From positions 434,001-498,000 of the forward strand of contig NZ_PQSU01000001.1 in the NCBI RefSeq assembly GCF_002920615.1: a stretch of DNA of 64,000 bases, given 5' to 3'. This document shows, piece by piece, positions 53,848-62,379 of the stretch (positions are counted from its first letter, which is position 1; the number at the start of each line of letters is the position of its first letter). Under the pieces are notes generated by a model that was not told the DNA's origin, ran no database searches, and was given only the letters and a program-made list of their open reading frames with translations. Both the position numbers and the translations under genes were made by a program. The stretch is from Streptomyces sp. Ru62. GTDB taxonomy: Bacteria > Actinomycetota > Actinomycetes > Streptomycetales > Streptomycetaceae.

Positions 53848-55605
53848 CTACGAGGCGCACTTGACCTTGTCTGCCGTGGACTTGTCGACGTCCGGCGCCT
53901 TCGTCGGCGCCGTGAGGGAGACCCCCGCTCCCTTGAAGTCCTTGCCCAGGGTCAGCGTCATCGCCGGCAGTCCCTGGGAGTTGGTCACGCTCTCGCCCGG
54001 TTTCAGCGCGGCCCCGGACAGGCCCATGATCGCGGCCAGCCGGCGTGCCTGGGCCGCCTGATCGGGCCCGTACTCCAGCGTGGTCCTGGCCAACTGGTCA
54101 GGCGCGTTGCCCGCGTTCTCCGACTTGGTCACGCCCTCGTCGTTCTGGAGCCAGTTGAGCACCGCCTGGGCGCTGCCGGCCTGGGCGCCGCCGTTGAGGA
54201 TGCGCACCCGCACCTCGGAGGCGGGCGCCTTGGTGCCCTTGAGCCGGGCGGCCTGCGCGTCCTTCGCCGCTTTCTCCTTCTTCTTCACGTCGGTGAAGGA
54301 GACGTCGTTCTTGACGGCGTCGAAGACCGCCGGTGCCTTCGACTCGTTGAGCACGACCGTGGCGTGGACCTTCTCCGCCGGGTTGTCCACGACCGGCACC
54401 GTGGTGAAGGTCAGGTTCTTCGGGTCGAGCTTGCCCAGCTCCAGACCGAGGTCCTTCAGCTTGCCGATGCTCTTGAGCTTGTCGTCGACGGTGAGCGCCT
54501 TGGTGCCCGCCTCCGCCAGCTTCACCATCTTCGTCGGGCTGGTGAGCGTGTCGTTCCCCTTCAGCTTGCGCATCAGCGCGCCCAGGAACTGCTGCTGGAG
54601 CCCGATCCGGCTCAGGTCGCCGCCGAAGCCGACGGAGTGCCGGGTGCGCACGAACGCCAGCGCCTGCTCACCGGAGATCTTGTGCGTGCCCTTGGACAGC
54701 TTCAGATGCGATTTGGGGTCGTCGATGTCCTTGGCCAGGCAGACGTCGACACCGTCGACCGCCTCGGTCAGTGTCTTGACCGCGTTGAAGTCGGCGACCA
54801 TGAAGTCGTCCGGCTTGATCCCGGTCAGCTCGGTCACCGTGCGCATGGTGCAGCTGGGCGTGCGGTCGTCCTGGCCGAGGCTCTCGTTGAAGCGGACGCC
54901 CTGCGAGCCCGGGATGACCTTCTGGGTGCCGTCCTCCTGCTCGGTCGGGCAGTCCGGGACGTTCACGATCAGGTCGCGCGGGATGCTCAGCGCGGTCGCG
55001 TTGGAGCGGTCCTTGGAGACGTGCAGCAGGATCGTGGTGTCGGCGTGCCCGACGCTGCCCGAGTCGCCGTAGCCCTCGTTGCCCGCGCCGGTGCGCTTGT
55101 CCGTGCCGATCAGCAGGATGTTGATCGCCTCGTCCTTGCGGAAGCCGCCGGTGCCGGCGCCGTCGTCCGACACGGACGTGATGTTGTCGTTCAGGTGCTT
55201 GATGTAGAGGTAGCCGGCGGCCGACACGGCGACCAGCACGAACGCCATGGACCCGCCGGTCCACAGCAGCACCTTCTTCGCCGTCGACTTCTTCTTCACC
55301 GGCCGCCGGGACGCGCGCCTGCCCTGCGGCGCCTCCGGCTCACCGCCCCGGCGCCGGGCCGAGCGCGGGGCCGGCACCTCGGTACCGCGCGCCCGGGGCG
55401 TCTGCCGGGTCTCACCGGTCGTCTGCCGCGCACGGCCGCCCGCCGCGTCACCACCGTCCGGGGGGGACGGTCTGCGCGGTCCGGGGACCGGCGACTGCGC
55501 TGTGGTAGGACTCAGTCGCAGTTCGTATTCGCCGGTGTTCGGATTGAGTACCCACTGGTCTGCGGGGTCGATGTTGTCCGCCCGCCCACGGCCTTGCGCG
55601 TCCAC
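53848..55605 (-). CDS. LCP family ligase with C-terminal LytR_C domain, copy 4
   Basis: About 585 aa, the largest of the five. A long cytoplasmic N-terminus starts VDAQGRGRADNIDPADQWVL and is Arg/Pro-rich; a span is near 115-138. The LCP domain has ILLIGTDKRTGAG, LSIPRDLIVNVP, RFNESLGQ and ALAFVRTRH, with cysteines at VPDCPT, TPSCTM and DVCLAK. A LytR_C domain (VRVRILNGGAQAGSAQ) lies toward the C-terminus. I prefer the GTG at 55605, eleven bases after GGAGGA, over the ATG at 55734, whose extra residues look non-coding. Confidence 0.91.
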   Translation of the reverse strand: MDAQGRGRADNIDPADQWVLNPNTGEYELRLSPTTAQSPVPGPRRPSPPDGGDAAGGRARQTTGETRQTPRARGTEVPAPRSARRRGGEPEAPQGRRASRRPVKKKSTAKKVLLWTGGSMAFVLVAVSAAGYLYIKHLNDNITSVSDDGAGTGGFRKDEAINILLIGTDKRTGAGNEGYGDSGSVGHADTTILLHVSKDRSNATALSIPRDLIVNVPDCPTEQEDGTQKVIPGSQGVRFNESLGQDDRTPSCTMRTVTELTGIKPDDFMVADFNAVKTLTEAVDGVDVCLAKDIDDPKSHLKLSKGTHKISGEQALAFVRTRHSVGFGGDLSRIGLQQQFLGALMRKLKGNDTLTSPTKMVKLAEAGTKALTVDDKLKSIGKLKDLGLELGKLDPKNLTFTTVPVVDNPAEKVHATVVLNESKAPAVFDAVKNDVSFTDVKKKEKAAKDAQAARLKGTKAPASEVRVRILNGGAQAGSAQAVLNWLQNDEGVTKSENAGNAPDQLARTTLEYGPDQAAQARRLAAIMGLSGAALKPGESVTNSQGLPAMTLTLGKDFKGAGVSLTAPTKAPDVDKSTADKVKCAS

Positions 55606-55857
55606 GGTTGTCCGAATCCTCCGTCGGGGCCACGCGGCGCCTCTCCCCTCCAAGGCGCTCGGGTCTCGGTGAAACAGTGCACGGCCCCGACAAAGCCCGT
55701 CGGACCTCGCGGCCAGGTGCACCGGATCGCTCACACTATCCGCCCAGTTCAGCGTCGAGCGACGCTGGTGACAAATTCGACATGCCTACAACCGGGCAAT
55801 CCCCCTCATTTTCTGAACGGATTTTCCGAACGACGGTTCACCATCCCGGTGCGCGGC

Positions 55858-57045
55858 TCACTCACAGGTCTGTTCGGCGGCGGTCCTCCCGCGGAACGTC
55901 GGGGCGGGCGAGGGGTCGTCCGCCGCGCCGGAACCTGTGTCCTGCCCGGGAATTCCCTGTGCGTTCTCCTGGGTCACCACGACCGGCTGATCGGCCCGCA
56001 GCCGGGCGAACAGCCTCTCGGCCTCCGGCTCCACGAGCTGGTCACGGTTGGCGTCGTAGACGTACGACTCCCTCGGCACCGTCAGGAACTGGACACGTTC
56101 GGTGGGGATCTCGCGCAGCCCACGCACCAACTGGTACAAACCGCGCAGGCTCGCCAGTTCCGGATCGGTGGTCAGCGAGGAGGTCGCCGCGTCCAGCACC
56201 GGATACAGCTTCACCGGGTTCAGCAGGACGTCACTGCTCTGCACCTTGTTGACGAGCGCGCCGAGGAACCGCTGCTGCCGCTCCATCCGTTCGGTGTCGC
56301 TGCCGTTCCCCAGCGACTTGCGGGCGCGTACGAACCCGAGCGCCTGCTCCCCGTCGAGCCTGACCTTCCCCGCGGGCAGCTTCAGCTTCGCCGCCTTGTC
56401 GTCCACCGGCTCCTTCAGGCACACCTCCACGCCGTCGACGGCGTCCACCATCGCCTTGAACCCGCTGAAGTCCAGGACCATGTGGTGGTCGATCCGGATG
56501 CCGGTCAGCTTCTCGACGGTCCGGATCGTGCACGCCGAGCCGCCCACCTGGTAAGCGTGGTTGAACATCGCGAACACCGGATCGCTGCGCCTGCCGTCCT
56601 TCTGCCCGCAGCTCGGGACGTCCACCATCAGGTCCCGGGGCAGTGACACGGCGGTGGCGCTGCGCCGGTCGGCGGCGAGGTGGAGCAGGATCGTCGTGTC
56701 CGACCGCTCGGTGCCGAGGTCCTTGCCGTACTTGCCGTTGCCGTCCCCGGCCCGCGTGTCGGACCCGATCAGCAGGATGTTCTGCGCGTCCCGCACCAGC
56801 GCGGTGGGCCGCTCCCGCTCGTACCGCGCCAGCTCGGCGGCTGCGGCCTCGTCGGCGGTGATGTTGGCGCTGAGCCTGGCGTAGACGACCCATCCGGCAC
56901 CGGCGGCCACGACGAGGAGGACGACCGCCCCCAGCGCGGAGTTCCGCCCCCACCGCCGCCGCCGGCGCCGTATCAGCCCGTCCCCGGTCGCGGACGCCCC
57001 GGCCCCGGGATCCGGACCGACGGGCTTGCCTGCGGTGTCGGTCAC
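55858..57045 (-). CDS. LCP family ligase, copy 5
   Basis: A 395-aa LCP protein without a LytR_C domain. A poly-Arg stretch (RRRRRRWGR) precedes the span at about 38-58. The LCP domain has ILLIGSDTRAGDG, VSLPRDLMVDVP, FNHAYQVGG and ALGFVRARK; in the last, RARK replaces the RTRH of the other copies. Cysteines are at VPSCGQ, GSACTI and GVEVCLKE. The GTG start has a G-rich sequence upstream. The 252 bases to the next LCP gene hold no other gene. Confidence 0.91.
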   Translation of the reverse strand: MTDTAGKPVGPDPGAGASATGDGLIRRRRRRWGRNSALGAVVLLVVAAGAGWVVYARLSANITADEAAAAELARYERERPTALVRDAQNILLIGSDTRAGDGNGKYGKDLGTERSDTTILLHLAADRRSATAVSLPRDLMVDVPSCGQKDGRRSDPVFAMFNHAYQVGGSACTIRTVEKLTGIRIDHHMVLDFSGFKAMVDAVDGVEVCLKEPVDDKAAKLKLPAGKVRLDGEQALGFVRARKSLGNGSDTERMERQQRFLGALVNKVQSSDVLLNPVKLYPVLDAATSSLTTDPELASLRGLYQLVRGLREIPTERVQFLTVPRESYVYDANRDQLVEPEAERLFARLRADQPVVVTQENAQGIPGQDTGSGAADDPSPAPTFRGRTAAEQTCE

Positions 57046-57184
57046 GGTAGGGCCATCCCCTCATGGCGTACGAGCGTCGCGTCCTGCACCTACGACGATG
57101 CCGGGGAGGGGGAGGGGAGGCGCCCTTTGCTGCTCCGTCCGGGTGACGGCGGCCGCCCGGAAGACGGGGATCGCCGGAGGGGTC

Positions 57185-57940
57185 CTAGCGCCGCACCGCG
57201 GTCACCCTCTCGCTCTCCACCCGCTTGGCGAGCGCCTCCTCGTCCAGCCGGTCCAGATTCCGGCACAGCACCACCGAGCCCCCGACGGCCAGCGGTGAGA
57301 ACAGTCCCGCGCCCAGGCCCTCCCAGGTGTCGTACGGCAGCCCCGACAGCAACCGGGACCCGGGACCCGTGAGCCCGAGCTCCCCCGCTTCGGAAGCGGC
57401 CCGCTCGACGACCTCGGCCCCGCTGAACTCCCGCCCGGCGACGACGAGCGCCGGCTCCTCCGGACCGACCGGGGTGAATGGGACGAACCGGTCGCCCTGG
57501 CCCGGGACTTCCACGGCGTAGTCGATGAACCCGGGCGGAGTCTGCGGGAAGCGTCCGCCCAACGGCCGCAGCGCCAGCGCCACTCGCTCGCCGGAGCAGG
57601 CGCGTGCCGCGTCGAGCGAGTCCGGCCCGCTCACGACGACGTCGGCCGCCGCCGGATCCCCGGCGACGCCCGCGACCGCACCCACCGACGAACAGGCCAG
57701 CAGCCACACCGCCGTCTGCCAGTGCGCGGGCAGCAGCAGTGCGACCCGGTCACCGGGCCCGGCGGCGAGGTCGCCCTGGAGGAGGTTGGCGGTCTTGGCC
57801 ACCCAATTGGCGAAGGTGGCCACGGACAGTTCGACGCGTTCGCCCGTGGCGTCGTCGTAGAAGGTCACCAGTGGGCGGCCGGGATCCGCGGCGAGCGCGG
57901 AAGTCAGCAGGTCGGCAGGGGTGCGATCGGTGGCGTTCAC
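57185..57940 (-). CDS. TIGR03089 family protein (truncated adenylate-forming-like)
   Basis: A 251-aa actinobacterial protein resembling the N-terminal part of AMP-binding acyl-CoA synthetases (RPLVTFYDDATGERVELSVA then GDRVALLLPAHWQTAVW). It lacks the later ATP-binding and C-terminal domains, so it probably does not activate substrates itself. The GTG at 57940 has no Shine-Dalgarno but a TACCCT box seven bases upstream. It is divergent from the amidase gene. Confidence 0.85.
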   Translation of the reverse strand: MNATDRTPADLLTSALAADPGRPLVTFYDDATGERVELSVATFANWVAKTANLLQGDLAAGPGDRVALLLPAHWQTAVWLLACSSVGAVAGVAGDPAAADVVVSGPDSLDAARACSGERVALALRPLGGRFPQTPPGFIDYAVEVPGQGDRFVPFTPVGPEEPALVVAGREFSGAEVVERAASEAGELGLTGPGSRLLSGLPYDTWEGLGAGLFSPLAVGGSVVLCRNLDRLDEEALAKRVESERVTAVRR

Positions 57941-58051
57941 CCGGGACAGGGTACGCGCGGGCGGGCGCGCACGGCGGACGGTGGGGCCACCGGTTCGGCG
58001 GAACGCTTGCCGACAGACAGTCAGTTCATGGATGGACAGATATGTACGGCT

Positions 58052-59536
58052 ATGTCCAAGATCATGCCCATGCGTGGACTCCTCCCCTTCTGTCCTGGCG
58101 TCTCCCCGCTCGCCGCCTGTTCGATCGGCCTCACCTTGGCCACGGCCCTCGCGCTCGCCCCGGCCGCGCCCGCGACCGCCGAGCCCGCGACCGCGTCCGT
58201 TTCCGCCGTGACCGCCGTGCCCGCGACTGCCGTGCCCGCGTCCGCCGCGACCGCAGCGACCGTCCGGGGGCAGGCCGCGGTCCCGGGCAGCACCCGGTCG
58301 CTGCCGCTCGTCCCGCTCTCCCCGGAGCGGGTCCTCGGCGGGGCCCCGGAACAAGGGCTGTACCGCGCTGGCCTCCACCGGTTCTCGCTGGTCGGCGTGG
58401 TCTGGACCGACCCGGACACCGAACTGCGGGGACGGGTGCGGGTGCGTACCCGGTCCGCCGTGACGGGGCAGTGGTCCGGCTGGCAGGACATCGAGACGCA
58501 CAACGCCGACCACGGCGCCGACCCGGACACGGCGGAGGGCTCGTCCCGGCGGGTGCGCGGGGCGACGGCGCCGCTGTGGGTGGGCGACTCCGACGGGGTG
58601 GACGTGCGGGTGCGGGCGGAGGGGCCGGGCGACGGGAACGGCGCCCGACTCCCTTCCGGGCGGCGGGCCGGCAGGCCGGGCGCGTCACTGCCGCCGGGGC
58701 TGCGGCTGGAGTTGGTGGACCCCGGGGACGGGGTGAGCGGTGAGGGGGCGCCCGGGAACCCGCCCGGCGACGACCCGCCCCGCACCGCCCTCGACACGGA
58801 GGCCGCGTTGGCCGCCTCGGCCGCCAACGCGGACATCACCGCCTTCGGCGCCACCGCGATCCCGGAACTGGACCGGTCGGCCACCGAGCAGGAGCTGACC
58901 CGCCTCCAGGGACCGGTACGGGGCAAGCCCTACATCGGGCCGCGGCCGCGGATCGTCACGCGCCGGGGCTGGGGCGCGGACGAGTCACTGCGCGAGCGCG
59001 GCTTCGTCTACACGAAGAAGATCAAGGCGGCCTTCGTCCACCACACCGCCACGGGCAACGCGTACACCTGCGCCCAGGCCCCCTCCGTCATCCGCAGTAT
59101 CTACCGCTACCACGTGAAGAGCATGGGCTGGCGGGACATCGGCTACAACTTCCTCGTCGACAAGTGCGGAACCCTCTACGAGGGCCGGGCCGGGGGCGTC
59201 GCCAAGGCGGTGCTCGGCGCGCACACCCTCGGGTTCAACACCGACAGCATGGGCATCGCCGTGATCGGCACGTACGGCACGACCAAGCCGTCGAGCGCCG
59301 CGGTGACGGCCATCGCCCGGCTCACCGCGTGGAAGCTCGGACTCTACGGGGCCAATCCGAACGGAAAGACATATCTCACGTCGGGCGGTGGCAATCTCTA
59401 CCCCAAGGGGAAGAACGTACGACTGAACGTGATCTCCGGCCATCGCGACGGGTTCGCCACCGAGTGCCCCGGCAAGCGGCTCTACGCCAGGCTCGGCACG
59501 GCCCGCTCCAGCGCGGCGAGCTACCAGGGGCGCTGA
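58052..59536 (+). CDS. Secreted N-acetylmuramoyl-L-alanine amidase (PGRP-type)
   Basis: About 494 aa. A long signal-peptide-like N-terminus (LAACSIGLTLATALALAPAA, then PATAEPA) is followed by an Ala/Pro-rich stretch, a beta-rich region around 110-190 (FSLVGVVWTDPDTELRGRVR), a linker, and a C-terminal amidase_2/PGRP domain (about 305-490). That domain has AAFVHHTATGNAY and ISGHRDGFATECPG, giving the zinc ligands, and YNFLVDKCG. It cleaves the MurNAc-L-Ala bond of peptidoglycan. The start is uncertain: ATG 58052 fits a promoter at 58005-58033, but an ATG at 58028 is possible. Confidence 0.9.
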   Translation: MSKIMPMRGLLPFCPGVSPLAACSIGLTLATALALAPAAPATAEPATASVSAVTAVPATAVPASAATAATVRGQAAVPGSTRSLPLVPLSPERVLGGAPEQGLYRAGLHRFSLVGVVWTDPDTELRGRVRVRTRSAVTGQWSGWQDIETHNADHGADPDTAEGSSRRVRGATAPLWVGDSDGVDVRVRAEGPGDGNGARLPSGRRAGRPGASLPPGLRLELVDPGDGVSGEGAPGNPPGDDPPRTALDTEAALAASAANADITAFGATAIPELDRSATEQELTRLQGPVRGKPYIGPRPRIVTRRGWGADESLRERGFVYTKKIKAAFVHHTATGNAYTCAQAPSVIRSIYRYHVKSMGWRDIGYNFLVDKCGTLYEGRAGGVAKAVLGAHTLGFNTDSMGIAVIGTYGTTKPSSAAVTAIARLTAWKLGLYGANPNGKTYLTSGGGNLYPKGKNVRLNVISGHRDGFATECPGKRLYARLGTARSSAASYQGR

Positions 59537-59623
59537 GGCCGGGGCGGGGGCGGCCGGGGGAAACCGCACGTCGATCTCGCGGGACACCGCGCGGCCATCG
59601 AAGGCGTCGTCGCACGGTCTGCA

Positions 59624-59629
59624 TACACT
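59624..59629 (+). promoter_or_regulatory. -10 box upstream of the nucleotidyltransferase gene
   Basis: TACACT lies 63 bases before the GTG start and fits a -10; no clear -35 is seen. Confidence 0.35.
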
Positions 59630-59691
59630 GACCGGCCGAAACGAGTGTGACGAGTGGTTCGGCCGGTCCCGGCAGGAAGCAGAGACGACAG

Positions 59692-60774
59692 GTGACAGAA
59701 GCGATCCTCCTGGTCGGCGGCAAAGGCACCCGGCTGCGGCCGCTCACGGTGCACACACCCAAGCCGATGGTGCCGGCCGCCGGGGTGCCGTTCCTCACCC
59801 ACCAGCTGGCGCGGGCGCGAGCGGCGGGCGTCGAGCACATCGTCCTCGCCACCAGCTACCTGGCCGAGGTCTTCGAGCCGTACTTCGGCGACGGCTCGGC
59901 GCTGGGCCTGCACATCGAGTACGTCACGGAGGAGGAGCCGCTCGGCACGGGCGGAGCCATCCGCAATGTCGCCGCCCGTCTGCACTCCGGTCCCGACGAC
60001 CCGGTGCTGATCTTCAACGGGGACATCCTGACCGGGCTGGACATCAGGGCCCTCGTGGACACCCACGAGTCGACGGGCGCGGACGTCTCGCTCCACCTGA
60101 CGCAGGTGACGGACCCGCGTGCCTACGGCCTTGTGCCCACGGACGAGACCGGCCGCGTCCTGGCCTTCCTGGAGAAGCCGCAGACGCCGGAGGAGATCGT
60201 CACCGACCAGATCAACGCGGGGGCGTACGTCTTCCGCCGCTCGGTCATCGACACCATCCCGGCGGGCCGCCCGGTGTCCGTGGAGCGCGAGACCTTCCCC
60301 GGCCTCCTGGCGGCCGGCGCCCATCTGCAGGGCATGGTCGACTCCACCTACTGGCTGGACCTCGGCACCCCGGCCGCCTTCGTCCGCGGCTCGGCCGACC
60401 TGGTCCTGGGCCGGGCCCCCTCCCCGGCGGTCCCCGGCCGCTGCGGCGACCAGCTCGTGCTGCCGACGGCCACGGTGGCGCCCGACGCCAAGCTGACCGG
60501 CGGCACGGTGGTGGGTGAGGGCGCGTTCGTGGCGCAGGGCGCGCGGATCTTCGGCTCCACGATCATGCCGGGCGCCGTCATCGAACCCGGCGCCGTCATC
60601 ACCGACTCCCTCATCGGCACCCGCGCCCGCGTCGGCGAACGCTCCGTCCTCACCGGGACGGTCATCGGCGACGGCGCGATCGTGGGCGCCGACAACGAAC
60701 TCCGCGAGGGGGTACGGGTCTGGTGCGATGCCCGTATCCCCGCAGGAGCGGTGCGTTTCTCCTCCGACCAGTAG
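59692..60774 (+). CDS. Mannose-1-phosphate guanylyltransferase-like sugar nucleotidyltransferase
   Basis: Nucleotidyltransferase of about 360 aa. The signature ILLVGGKGTRLRPLT at 5-19 binds the nucleotide, with FNGDILTGLD the metal-binding Asp and FLEKPQTP a sugar-contact loop. The C-terminal part (about 265-360) is a left-handed beta-helix of hexapeptide repeats (IMPGAVIEPGAVITDSLIG). From memory this is the ManC-type enzyme that supplies GDP-mannose, but GlmU- or RmlA-like specificity cannot be excluded from sequence. The GTG at 59692 gives the normal N-terminus; a GTG at 59647 is also in frame. Confidence 0.9.
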   Translation: MTEAILLVGGKGTRLRPLTVHTPKPMVPAAGVPFLTHQLARARAAGVEHIVLATSYLAEVFEPYFGDGSALGLHIEYVTEEEPLGTGGAIRNVAARLHSGPDDPVLIFNGDILTGLDIRALVDTHESTGADVSLHLTQVTDPRAYGLVPTDETGRVLAFLEKPQTPEEIVTDQINAGAYVFRRSVIDTIPAGRPVSVERETFPGLLAAGAHLQGMVDSTYWLDLGTPAAFVRGSADLVLGRAPSPAVPGRCGDQLVLPTATVAPDAKLTGGTVVGEGAFVAQGARIFGSTIMPGAVIEPGAVITDSLIGTRARVGERSVLTGTVIGDGAIVGADNELREGVRVWCDARIPAGAVRFSSDQ

Positions 60775-61225
60775 AGGCGTACCCGGAACGTCGCCCACCG
60801 CCCGGGGGCTCCGCCCCGGGACCCCCGCAGCGCAGGGGTCCGACAGCCAGATGCCGTCCGCGGCCCGTCGTGGGTCACCCGCGCAGTTCCCCGCGCCCCT
60901 GGAGAACCACGGCACCGTGGGGCGCGCAGTGCTGCAGTGGCAGTCATACCGCCGCAGCTGCGGGCAGTCGTGCCGCTGGGGCGGCACGGGTGGGCGCAGC
61001 GGCACCTGGCCGGCGCCGGTGAGCGACGCCCCCCGGGCCGGCGGCAGTTGCGCGCACCTGGCCGGCGCCGGTGAGCGACGCCCCCCGGGCCGGCGGCAGC
61101 TGCGCGCACCCGGCCGACGCCGGTGAGCCGACCCCAGGCCCGGCGGCAGCCCCCCGCACCGGGCCGGCGCCGGCAAGCGAAACCGCCGCCCAGCCCGGCG
61201 CCGGCCCAGCGCAGCGAACCGTCCG
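60775..61225. other. Repeat-rich intergenic region
   Basis: These 451 bases start with the CGGGGGCTCCGCCCCGGGAC type of GC hairpin common after Streptomyces genes. At 60881-60900 the reverse complement of the AGGGGCGCGGGGAAC word also appears in the 34.8-kb repeats. The second half is the 52-bp tandem array. No gene is supported. Confidence 0.6.
61003..61156. repeat. 52-bp tandem repeat array (about three units)
   Basis: Copies at 61003-61054 and 61055-61106 begin CACCTGGCCGGCGCCGGTGA and differ by one base. A third, more diverged unit covers about 61107-61156, and a fragment follows to about 61190. Each unit contains GCCGGCGCCGG palindromic words. Confidence 0.9.
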
Positions 61226-62257
61226 TCACAGCAACCCGATGTCCACCCGCCGCATCTTCGGCTTCCGCCGCGCCGGTACATGCCCGCTCAGCAGGATCAA
61301 CCGAGCCGCCCGATGCCGCTGCCCGGCATACGGCTCAAGCAGGCGCAGCATCTCCGCGTCGTCGGCCTCCCGGTCCCCCGCCAGGGCCCACCCCACGATC
61401 CCGGGCAGATGCAGGTCCCCGACGGTCACCGCGTCCGCCGCCCCATGACTGCGCTGCACCACTTCCGCCGACGTCCACGGCCCCACCCCCGGCACGACCT
61501 CCAACCGCGCCCGGGCCTCAGCCGCCGGCATCCCCACAGCCTGCTCCAGCCGCGCGGCGACCCGTACGGCCCGCAGAATCGTGGACGCCCGCTTGTCGTC
61601 GACCCCGGCCCGGTGCCACTCCCAGGACGGGATCAGCGCCCAGGTCCGCGGCGCGGGCATCACCCACATCGGCCGTTCGCCGACCCCCGCAGGGCCCGGC
61701 GCCGGCTCCCCGAACCTCCGGACGAGCAGCCGCCACGCCCGGTACGCCTCGTCGGTGGTGACCTTCTGCTCCAGCACGGACGGGATCAGCGACTCCAGCA
61801 CCAGCCCGGTCCGGGTCAGCCGCAGCCCCGGCCGCCGGTGCCGGGCCAGCGCGACCACCCGGTGCCGCGGCACGAACGCCTCGGGATCGTCACCGGCACC
61901 GAGCAGCTCCGGCAACTGCTCCAGAAGCCACGCGGCACCCGGCCCCCACGCCTCACCGAGCACCTCACCGCCGTATGCCCGCACCCGCAGCGTCCCCGGT
62001 CCGGCGGGCGTACGGCAGGCCCGCCACACGGACCCGTCGGCCGTGGCCCGGAACGTCGGGTCGGCGGGCCCGCGCCGGAGCGGACCGAGGGTCAGCCCGA
62101 GGTCCAGCGGCCCGTCGGGCACCCACCGCCGTGCCCGCGCGGGCGCCGCGGCCTGCCGCGGTATCCCGGCAGCGGCCCCCGCCGGCACGGCGACATGCCC
62201 TCCGCGCACGGTCGTACGCGTGGGCGGCGTGGGCCGCTGGGGGAAACGTCCTGCCAC
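61226..62257 (-). CDS. DNA-3-methyladenine glycosylase family (AlkA-like)
   Basis: Base-excision repair glycosylase of 343 aa. The helix-hairpin-helix LEVVPGVGPWTSAEVVQRS is followed by the catalytic Asp in AVTVGDLHLPG, the expected order for the HhH-GPD superfamily. The N-terminal 40 residues are basic and low complexity; the N-terminal beta domain (from about 45) resembles AlkA. AGGA lies seven bases before the GTG. Substrate range (alkylated purines) is inferred from the family. Confidence 0.88.
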   Translation of the reverse strand: MAGRFPQRPTPPTRTTVRGGHVAVPAGAAAGIPRQAAAPARARRWVPDGPLDLGLTLGPLRRGPADPTFRATADGSVWRACRTPAGPGTLRVRAYGGEVLGEAWGPGAAWLLEQLPELLGAGDDPEAFVPRHRVVALARHRRPGLRLTRTGLVLESLIPSVLEQKVTTDEAYRAWRLLVRRFGEPAPGPAGVGERPMWVMPAPRTWALIPSWEWHRAGVDDKRASTILRAVRVAARLEQAVGMPAAEARARLEVVPGVGPWTSAEVVQRSHGAADAVTVGDLHLPGIVGWALAGDREADDAEMLRLLEPYAGQRHRAARLILLSGHVPARRKPKMRRVDIGLL

Positions 62258-62379
62258 GAAGGAGTCCTGTGTGTCCGAAGGGGTGCGATGCCGTCTACGA
62301 GACTAGGCGGTCGACGCGCCCACGGGGCCGCCTGGAGGCGGAACGAGGCAGAACGAGGTGGGACCGAGCCGCGCCGGAC

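Noticed and set aside
57185..57940. Functional acyl-CoA synthetase
   Set aside because: The product is only 251 aa and lacks the ATP-binding and C-terminal domains of the family.
61003..61190. CRISPR array
   Set aside because: Units are contiguous 52-bp tandem repeats without unique spacers.
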